From Acidobacteriota bacterium (GTDB lineage: Bacteria > Acidobacteriota > Thermoanaerobaculia > Multivoradales > JAHEKO01): a DNA stretch of 13,010 nt. The DNA is taken from contig JAUWSP010000019.1 of the NCBI GenBank assembly GCA_030610025.1, forward strand, positions 1 to 13,010. The letters run 5' to 3'. Position numbers and translations under genes: made by a program. Shown here one piece after another: positions 7,375 to 13,010 of this stretch (the stretch's first letter is position 1; the number at the start of each line of letters is the position of its first letter). The notes beneath the pieces are model-generated. The model was not told where the DNA came from. It searched no databases and saw only the letters and a list, made by a program, of their open reading frames with translations.

Positions 7375-8603
7375 CTGGTGGCCGAACGGGTAAAGCACTA
7401 TCTCTCCAAAGGCTTTCGTATCCACCATGTACACCGTACCCATCGTGACGGCTTCAAGGCTGGAGCCCTGGAGGAAGGGCTCGCCGAAGCCCAAGGCGAA
7501 CTGCTGGCAGTGTTCGACGCGGACTTCTCTCCGCAGCCGAGGTTTCTCAAACAGACAGTCCCACACTTTGCCGACCCTGAAGTTGGCATGGTCCAGGCGA
7601 GGTGGGAGCACATCAACCGGCGTTACTCGCTCCTGACTCGGATTCAGGCCGTTCTTCTCGATGGGCACTTCGCGATCGAGCACGCGGCCAGGCATGCTTC
7701 GGGTCGCTTCTTCAATTTCAACGGTACCGCCGGCATCTGGAGGAAAGAGGCGATCATCGACGCCGGCGGCTGGCAGCACGATACTCTGACCGAGGATCTG
7801 GATCTGTCCTTTCGGGCTCAGCTCCGAGGTTGGCGTTTCATTTTCTTGCCCGCCGTCGTGGCTCCCGCAGAGCTGCCCGTGGATATCCACGCCTTCAAGA
7901 GTCAACAGTTTCGCTGGGCCAAGGGCTCGATTCAGACCGCCCGGAAACTACTGGACACGATCCTGCGCTCTTCCATCGCAACGCCCATCAAGGTCGAGGC
8001 CTTGATTCATTTGACCAGCAACGCCTGCTACCCACTGATGATCCTGCTCTCCTTGCTGATGTTCCCAGCCATGTATTTGAGGCGGGACGCCGACCCCAGG
8101 ATGCTGCTACTCCTCGATCTGCCCATCTTCCTGGGTGCCACGGGTGCCATCGTCTTGTTCTACGTCGTCAGCCAGGTTGTGATCGGTGCCGGTGGGCGTC
8201 GCAACCTCGGCACCATCCCAGCGCTGATGGGATTGGGCGTCGGCCTGGCCGTCAACAACACCCGAGCTGTGATCTCCGGCCTGCTTCACGATGGAGGGGA
8301 GTTCCAGCGCACTCCGAAGTACCGCATCGAGAACCCTGCCGACCGGTGGCTCGACAAGCGATATCATGCCCGCCGCACCCGAACCGCGATCTTCGAGGCA
8401 CTGCTCGCTGCCTACATGATCTTGTGCTTTAGTATGGCTTGCAGCCTGAGGATGTGGTTCTCGCTGCCGTTTCTGTACCTCTTTCTGCACGGCTACTGCT
8501 ACATGACCTACCTGACCCTCCGCTACCAACGAAGGACCCGGAGCTTCAAGGACGAGGGATCTCCGACGATTCGCATGGCGGCCGGCGCAGAGGACACTGC
8601 CAC

Positions 8604-8607
8604 GGAG
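8604..8607 (+). promoter_or_regulatory. Ribosome binding site GGAG for the GNAT gene
   Basis: GGAG lies inside the end of the GT2 frame, eight bases before the GTG at 8616. It decides the acetyltransferase start, because the frame is open much further upstream but without acetyltransferase-like sequence. Confidence 0.55.
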
Positions 8608-8615
8608 CTCGTGAG

Positions 8616-9227
8616 GTGACCACCGCCCATAGGGCCGACTCGCCCAGGTCGATCCTGCAGCCGCAGGCCGGCTCCCGGCCGACCCGCGTCTCGCTCAGAC
8701 CTGCTGTCCCGGGCGATGCCAGCCTGCTCCGTGAATGGCGCGGCCAGCCTGCGGTCAGGCAATTCCAGCCTCTGGGTGAGGCCTCACTAGGACAGTTGAG
8801 CGCCGAGCTCGTACGGCAGAGGATCAGCGATCTCTACCACGGCCAGGGAGACAAGTTTCAATGGATCGTCCGCTGCGATGAGCAACCGGCCGGCTGGCTC
8901 ACCCTCGTGATCACCAACTGGGACCACGGCCTCGCAGAGATCGGATACGCCCTTTCCACACCCTTTCAGAAACGGGGACTCATGGTGCAGGCGCTCCATT
9001 TCCTCTTGGCCGACCTATTCCTCAACTCTCCTCTGGAACGAATCGAGGCCCGCTGCGATACCCGCAACCATGCCTCACAACGGGTTCTCGAGAAGGTCGG
9101 CTTCCGGCAGGAAGGCTGTCTCAGAGGCTACTTCGTGATGGACGGGAGCAGAGTCGACAACTACCTCTACGCGATCCTGCGCAGCGATCACCTGCCGGCA
9201 GGACCTGGAGAGGGATCCGGCGGTTGA
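8616..9227 (+). CDS. GNAT N-acetyltransferase, RimJ/RimL type
   Basis: Predicted soluble acetyl-CoA-dependent N-acetyltransferase of 203 residues. VSLRPAVPGDASLLREW (25-41) is the usual first strand and helix. GWLTLVITNWDHGLAEIGYAL (93-113) forms the central strands, QKRGLM (118-123) sits at the acetyl-CoA pyrophosphate loop (family pattern Q/R-x-x-G-x-G/A), and IEARCDTRN followed by SQRVLEKVGFRQEG (154-167) is the C-terminal half typical of RimJ/RimL and SpeG relatives. The GTG at 8616 overlaps the GT2 stop (GTGA at 8616-8619) and has GGAG upstream, so it is probably translationally coupled to GT2. Residues 1-24 are polar and not conserved-looking. Substrate unknown: protein N-termini and amino sugars are both precedented in the superfamily. 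It ends nine bases from the convergent helicase gene. Confidence 0.88.
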   Translation: MTTAHRADSPRSILQPQAGSRPTRVSLRPAVPGDASLLREWRGQPAVRQFQPLGEASLGQLSAELVRQRISDLYHGQGDKFQWIVRCDEQPAGWLTLVITNWDHGLAEIGYALSTPFQKRGLMVQALHFLLADLFLNSPLERIEARCDTRNHASQRVLEKVGFRQEGCLRGYFVMDGSRVDNYLYAILRSDHLPAGPGEGSGG

Positions 9228-9236
9228 CAGCGGCCC

Positions 9237-11432
9237 CTACAACAACTCCAGATTGGCGTATTTTGCGACCAACTTCCGCTTTCCCGAGCGGTCGAAGAAA
9301 ACGGTCATCTTGGCGTTGTCTCCTTCACCTTCGAGCTCCATGAGAACTCCTTCTCCGAGTGTCGGATGTCGAACCCGACGGCCACGCCTCAGGTGGTCGC
9401 CAGTCACGACCTCTGGCTCGATCTCCACTGGCTCGCGACGGCCGAAGAACCCGTAGGCGGCTCTCGTGCGGCCGTCATAGAACAGCTCTGAGCTCTCGCT
9501 GATCACCAGGTCCTTCTCGGGGAGCTCGAGCAGGAAGGGAGACTCCTGCTGATCCTGGTACCGACCCGCGATTCGGCGGCGGCGGCACCCGGTGAGAAAG
9601 AGGCGCTGCTTGGCGCGCGTCATTCCGACGTAGAGCAACCGCCGCTCCTCCTCGATCTCGTCCTGCGTCCCACCACTGTTGAAATGGGGCAAGAGCCCAT
9701 CTTCGAGTCCCGCAACGCAGACCGCCTCGAATTCCAGACCCTTGGCGCTATGCAGGGTCATCAGCGAGACGCCCTGCTCTCGCCGCCACCCGTCGATGTC
9801 GGCGACCAGCGAGATGTGATCCAGAAAAGCGCTCAGGAGATCCTCCTCGTTGCTCCAGTCGGTTTCCTCGGTGAATTCCTGGGCCGCCGTCAGGAGCTCT
9901 TCGAGATTCTCCAACTTGGCACGGAGCTCCGGATCGTCCTTGTCATAGAGATCCAGATAGCCGGTCTTCTCCAGAAGGCGCTCCAGGAGGACAGGCAAGG
10001 GCGTTTCCTCCAGCCCGTCTCGCAACGACTGGATCAGGTCGCGAAATCGCGCCAGCGCTTTGGAGCTTCGAGCTGGGAGACTCCCAAGCTCGGCGTAGCG
10101 GAGTGTCTCCCAAAGCGAGTTGCCGTGCTCTGCAGACATCTGGACCAGCAGGTCCTGTGTCGCCTTGCCGATGCCGCGGGCTGGGCGATTCAGGATTCGG
10201 GTCAGGGAAAAATTATCCCTGGGGTTGCGCAGGACCCGGAGATAGGCCACCACGTCCTTGATCTCGGCACGCTCGTAGAACCGCACGCCACCGACCAGCT
10301 GGTAGGGAATCTGACGCTTCAGGAGCTCTTCTTCGAAGGCGCGGGTCTGGGCGTTGGTCCGCACCAGGATGCCCATCTCGCGAAGGGGGATCTGTCCGCG
10401 CAGTCCCTCGAAAGTATTCAGCACCCAGCGCGCCTCGTCCTGGTCGTCGCGAGCCCGATAGAGCTCCACCTTGCTGCCTTCGCCCGCCTCGGTCCACAGA
10501 CGCTTACCCATACGGCGTTGGTTGTGCTCGACCAGATCTCCGGCGATGTCGAGGATGTTCTGCGTCGAGCGGTAGTTCTGCTCCAACATGCGCACTACTG
10601 CGCCCGGGAAGATGCGCTCGAAGTTCAGCACGTTGTCGAGGTCGGCTCCGCGCCAGCGGTAGATACCCTGATCCTCGTCGCCAACTGCCGTCAGGTTCCC
10701 CGTTTCGGTGACCAGTTCCTGCACCATTCGCATCTGGGCATGATTGGTGTCCTGAAACTCGTCGACCAGCAGGTACCGGATTCGGCCCCGTAGATCGTCC
10801 CGGATGCCTTCTTCGGTGATCAGAAGCTTGACAGCCAACCGCAGCATGTCGTCGAAATCCACACCCGACGATTGGATCAAGAGACGCTGGTACTGCCTGT
10901 AGACCTTGGCTACCTGTTTCTCGTAGAAATTCTCGGCCGACGCCGCGTAGGTCTCCGCATCGAGCAGTCGGTTCTTGGCCGAGCTGATCGTGCCCAGCAT
11001 CGAGCGCGGCGGAAAGGCCGACTCCGACAGGTTCTCCGCAGCCAGCGCCTTCTTCACCAACGACAACTGATCGGCACTGTCGAAGATCACGAAGTTCGAG
11101 TCGACCCCGATCTGCTGCCCGTAGCGACGTAGCAGACCGAGGGCGAAACGATGAAAGGTACCGACAAACGTCGGTAATGTCTGGAGACCGAGAAGAGCCT
11201 CAACCCGCTCTCGCATCTCACCCGCAGCCTTGTTCGTAAAGGTCATCGCCACAATGCTCGAAGGGTCGACATGGCGCTCTTTGACCAACCACGCGACTCG
11301 ATAGGTGATGACGCGGGTCTTGCCGGATCCGGCGCCCGCCAATACCAATTGAGGCCCGTCACCGTGAGTGACGGCCTCAGCTTGCTGAGGGTTCAGGTCG
11401 CGCTCGAGATCGAGAGCGGGATTCGACGGCAT
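9237..11432 (-). CDS. pcrA: ATP-dependent 3'-5' DNA helicase, PcrA/UvrD family
   Basis: Superfamily 1A helicase of 731 residues that unwinds DNA in nucleotide-excision and mismatch repair and removes proteins from DNA. Motifs in order: Q-motif region LNPQQAEAV (13-21), Walker A GAGSGKT (33-39), motif Ia AMTFTNKAAGEM (62-73), motif II DEFQDT (224-229), motif III GDEDQGIYRWRGAD (251-264), motif IV QNYRST (285-290), motif V LMTLHSAKGLEFEAV (557-571) and motif VI ERRLLYVGMTRAKQR (596-610). The C-terminal segment (about 684-731), with RRVRHPTLGEGVL and KRKLVAKYANLELL, resembles the Tudor-like RNA-polymerase-binding domain of PcrA. The ATG at 11432 has AGGA (11442-11445) nine bases upstream and lies 23 bases after glmS, so the two are likely co-transcribed. 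uvrD is the alternative name; the full-length PcrA/UvrD assignment is secure. Confidence 0.95.
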   Translation of the reverse strand: MPSNPALDLERDLNPQQAEAVTHGDGPQLVLAGAGSGKTRVITYRVAWLVKERHVDPSSIVAMTFTNKAAGEMRERVEALLGLQTLPTFVGTFHRFALGLLRRYGQQIGVDSNFVIFDSADQLSLVKKALAAENLSESAFPPRSMLGTISSAKNRLLDAETYAASAENFYEKQVAKVYRQYQRLLIQSSGVDFDDMLRLAVKLLITEEGIRDDLRGRIRYLLVDEFQDTNHAQMRMVQELVTETGNLTAVGDEDQGIYRWRGADLDNVLNFERIFPGAVVRMLEQNYRSTQNILDIAGDLVEHNQRRMGKRLWTEAGEGSKVELYRARDDQDEARWVLNTFEGLRGQIPLREMGILVRTNAQTRAFEEELLKRQIPYQLVGGVRFYERAEIKDVVAYLRVLRNPRDNFSLTRILNRPARGIGKATQDLLVQMSAEHGNSLWETLRYAELGSLPARSSKALARFRDLIQSLRDGLEETPLPVLLERLLEKTGYLDLYDKDDPELRAKLENLEELLTAAQEFTEETDWSNEEDLLSAFLDHISLVADIDGWRREQGVSLMTLHSAKGLEFEAVCVAGLEDGLLPHFNSGGTQDEIEEERRLLYVGMTRAKQRLFLTGCRRRRIAGRYQDQQESPFLLELPEKDLVISESSELFYDGRTRAAYGFFGRREPVEIEPEVVTGDHLRRGRRVRHPTLGEGVLMELEGEGDNAKMTVFFDRSGKRKLVAKYANLELL

Positions 11433-11455
11433 CGGTGACGATCCTGATGGGCTCT

Positions 11456-13010
11456 CTACTCGACCGTCACGCTCTTGGCCAGGTTCCGCGGTTGATCCAC
11501 GTCGGCACCCCGGCGCACGGCTACGAAGTAGGCGAACAACTGCAGTGGTATGACATTGACCACCGGCTGTAGCAGGTCGGAGGAACGAGGTACCTGGATG
11601 ACCTCGTCGGCTATTTCAGTCAGCTCGTCGGACGAGCGATCGGTGACGGCGATGACCACACCATCTCTGGCCTTGACCTCCTGCATGTTGCTGCAGACCT
11701 TTTCGAAAACCCGACTGCCAGTGGCAATCGCTACTACGGGGAAGTCCTCGTCGATCAGGGCGATGGGGCCATGCTTCATCTCTCCAGCCGGGTAGCCCTC
11801 GGCGTGGCTGTAGGAGATCTCTTTCAGTTTCAGGGCACCCTCGAGCGCGATCGGGTAGTTGATGCCGCGCCCCAGGTAGAGGAAGTCCTCGAGGCGGGAA
11901 TAATGCCGGGCCAGCTCTTCGAGCTCTGCTTCGGTCTCCATGATCTCCGCCACGGCGTGAGGGAGCTTCGCGAGCTCCGAGAGCATCTCTGGCTCGCTCG
12001 CCCCTCCCCGCTGCTGCCGAAGATAGAGGGCCAGAAGATACAGGGCGGTCAGCTGCGTCGTGAACGCTTTTGTCGAAGCGACCCCGATCTCGGGCCCGGC
12101 ATGTGTATAGATCACACCCTCGCTCACCCGCGTGGCCTGGCTACCGGGGACATTGCAGATGGCCAGCAGCTTCGCTCCTCGATCGCTGGCCGCTTCCATG
12201 GCCGACAGGGTGTCGGCCGTCTCGCCCGACTGGGAGATACCGACTGCCAACACACCCTCTCCGACCACTGGATCCCGGTACCGATACTCGGAGCCGTAGT
12301 CGACATCGACCGGAATTCGCGCCAGCTCTTCGATCATGAACTTGCCCACCAGACCCGAATGCCACGAGGTCCCACAGGCCAGAATCTGGACCCGGCGAAT
12401 CTGTGTCGCCTCATCAGGTGTCAGCGAAAACTCGTCGAATCCGACGGTGTTGGTCTCGAAATCAACGCGCCCTGCGAAAGTGTCCTGAATCGCCTGGGAT
12501 TGCTCGTGGATCTCCTTGAGCATGAAATGCTTGAACCCACCCTTTTCGGCCTGGATCGGGTCCCAGGTGAGCCGCACCGTCTGGCGCTCCACCTTTTCGC
12601 CGGCCTCGTCCCAGATCTCCGGACCGGCAGCCGTCAACCGGCACAGGTCTCCGTTCTCCAGGAAGATCACGTTCTTCGTGTAGGCCAGCAGAGCAGCAGG
12701 GTCCGAACCCAGGAAGTACTCGTCCTCGCCCAACCCGATGACCAGTGGCGGGCCCTGGCGAGCGGCGATGATCTCTGCCTCCCCTGACACTGTCGAGACC
12801 GCGGCGAATGCGTACATGCCTTCGAGCTCTGCCAGGGCCTGCTGCGTGGCCGCCTTCAGGTCGTCCTTCAGATGCGAGCTGATGAGATTGGCTACGACTT
12901 CCGTATCGGTGTCGGAAGAAAACTCCCAGCCCTCATCGATCAGGCGCTTCTTGAGGGAGAGGAAATTCTCGATGATGCCGTTGTGGATGAGCGCCAGACG
13001 CCGCTTCGAG
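11456..13010 (-). CDS. glmS: Glutamine--fructose-6-phosphate aminotransferase (isomerizing), 5' end cut by window
   Basis: GlmS makes glucosamine 6-phosphate from fructose 6-phosphate and glutamine, the first step to UDP-GlcNAc for peptidoglycan and lipopolysaccharide. The frame continues to the window edge: upstream of the first in-window ATG (12817) it reads LIHNGIIENF and SSDTDTEVVANLI, the glutaminase domain with the oxyanion Asn-Gly. About 88 N-terminal residues, including the catalytic Cys1, lie outside; 517 residues are present. Two SIS sugar-phosphate domains follow: ILACGTSWHSG, ISQSGETADTLSAM, ICNVPGS, EIGVASTKAFTTQL, then LKLKEISYSHAEGYPAGEMK and HGPIALID. The end DQPRNLAKSVTVE is the invariant GlmS C-terminus and is closed by TAG. 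The promoter and any leader lie outside the window, so a glmS ribozyme cannot be assessed. Confidence 0.97.
   Translation of the reverse strand, partial: SKRRLALIHNGIIENFLSLKKRLIDEGWEFSSDTDTEVVANLISSHLKDDLKAATQQALAELEGMYAFAAVSTVSGEAEIIAARQGPPLVIGLGEDEYFLGSDPAALLAYTKNVIFLENGDLCRLTAAGPEIWDEAGEKVERQTVRLTWDPIQAEKGGFKHFMLKEIHEQSQAIQDTFAGRVDFETNTVGFDEFSLTPDEATQIRRVQILACGTSWHSGLVGKFMIEELARIPVDVDYGSEYRYRDPVVGEGVLAVGISQSGETADTLSAMEAASDRGAKLLAICNVPGSQATRVSEGVIYTHAGPEIGVASTKAFTTQLTALYLLALYLRQQRGGASEPEMLSELAKLPHAVAEIMETEAELEELARHYSRLEDFLYLGRGINYPIALEGALKLKEISYSHAEGYPAGEMKHGPIALIDEDFPVVAIATGSRVFEKVCSNMQEVKARDGVVIAVTDRSSDELTEIADEVIQVPRSSDLLQPVVNVIPLQLFAYFVAVRRGADVDQPRNLAKSVTVE

Larger units (their letters stand above)
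7072..8619 (+). pseudogene. GT2 CesA/CslA-like glycosyltransferase interrupted by one in-frame TAG
   Basis: The frame runs for 515 codons and is a complete inner-membrane GT2 glycosyltransferase except for TAG at codon 101 (7372-7374). Before the stop: an N-terminal membrane helix (about 5-37), the nucleotide-sugar strand VTVQLPLFNE (57-66) and LEIQVLDDSTDETS (87-100). After it, in the same frame: GFKAGALEEG, the metal-binding D149-A-D151, NFNGTAGIWR, TEDLD (240-244, catalytic Asp region), QQFRW (278-282, the processive QxxRW motif) and several C-terminal membrane helices. The order matches bacterial relatives of plant CslA glucomannan synthases and beta-glucan synthases; sugar and product are unknown. 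As read, translation gives a 100-residue fragment; a GTG at 7378 could restart the second part (7378-8619, 413 residues), which lacks the first nucleotide-binding strand. No other damage is visible, so the stop is a recent mutation or a sequencing error. The preceding base of TAG fits CAG (Gln) with a C-to-T change. Confidence 0.85.

Noticed and set aside
8439..8615. N-terminal extension of the acetyltransferase inside GT2
   Set aside because: The 59 residues are out-of-frame readings of conserved GT2 membrane helices; the GTG at 8616 has its own ribosome site.
7072..8619. TAG read as an amino acid throughout this genome
   Set aside because: glmS ends in TAG immediately after its invariant SVTVE terminus, and dxr and the helicase gene also end in TAG at sensible places, so TAG works as a stop here.
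9684..10793. Plus-strand open frame (369 codons) opposite the helicase gene
   Set aside because: All SF1 helicase motifs lie on the minus strand here; the plus-strand product has no recognisable domain.
11771..12787. Plus-strand open frame (338 codons) opposite glmS
   Set aside because: It is antisense to the SIS domains of glmS, with no domain signature.

Overview
The window is about 13 kb of GC-rich bacterial chromosome (roughly 60% G+C by eye), densely packed with housekeeping genes and with almost no intergenic space. An RseP-type site-2 protease, the non-mevalonate enzyme Dxr, UppS, CdsA and GlmS together fit a diderm bacterium. The CesA/CslA-like glycosyltransferase and the peroxiredoxin-fold protein that has lost its cysteines are reminiscent of Acidobacteriota or neighbouring soil and sediment phyla, but the sequence alone does not settle the phylum. 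No tRNA, rRNA, CRISPR array, insertion sequence or phage gene was seen.

Layout. (1) 64-7024, minus strand, read right to left: a multi-membrane GT-C (GT87-like) glycosyltransferase, truA, uppS, cdsA, dxr, rseP, and a small peroxiredoxin-fold protein. Most junctions are tight or overlapping; the exception is 117 bases upstream of rseP. (2) 7072-9227, plus strand: a processive-type GT2 glycosyltransferase whose frame is cut by one in-frame TAG at 7372-7374, and a RimJ/RimL-like GNAT acetyltransferase that overlaps it by four bases. (3) 9237-13010, minus strand: glmS (5' end outside the window) followed by a PcrA/UvrD-family helicase.

How the genes fit together. Dxr commits carbon to the MEP isoprenoid pathway, UppS builds the C55 undecaprenyl carrier, CdsA makes CDP-diacylglycerol for phospholipids, and RseP is an intramembrane protease. 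This is the core of the widespread uppS-cdsA-dxr-rseP cluster, here with truA and a GT-C enzyme at its head instead of frr/pyrH, and a cysteine-less redoxin at its tail instead of bamA or proS. GT-C enzymes normally take sugar from polyprenyl-phosphate donors, so its place at the head of an operon that makes the carrier lipid is suggestive. GlmS feeds UDP-GlcNAc synthesis, so the theme is cell-envelope precursor supply. The two divergent glycosyltransferases and the GNAT could form a small glycan or glycolipid pathway, but that is inference.

I found no clearly new defence or mobile system. The observations most worth following up are the single amber codon in an otherwise intact GT2 gene (TAG also ends glmS at its conserved C-terminus, so global recoding is unlikely) and the conserved-fold peroxiredoxin with no cysteine at all and an amphipathic tail.
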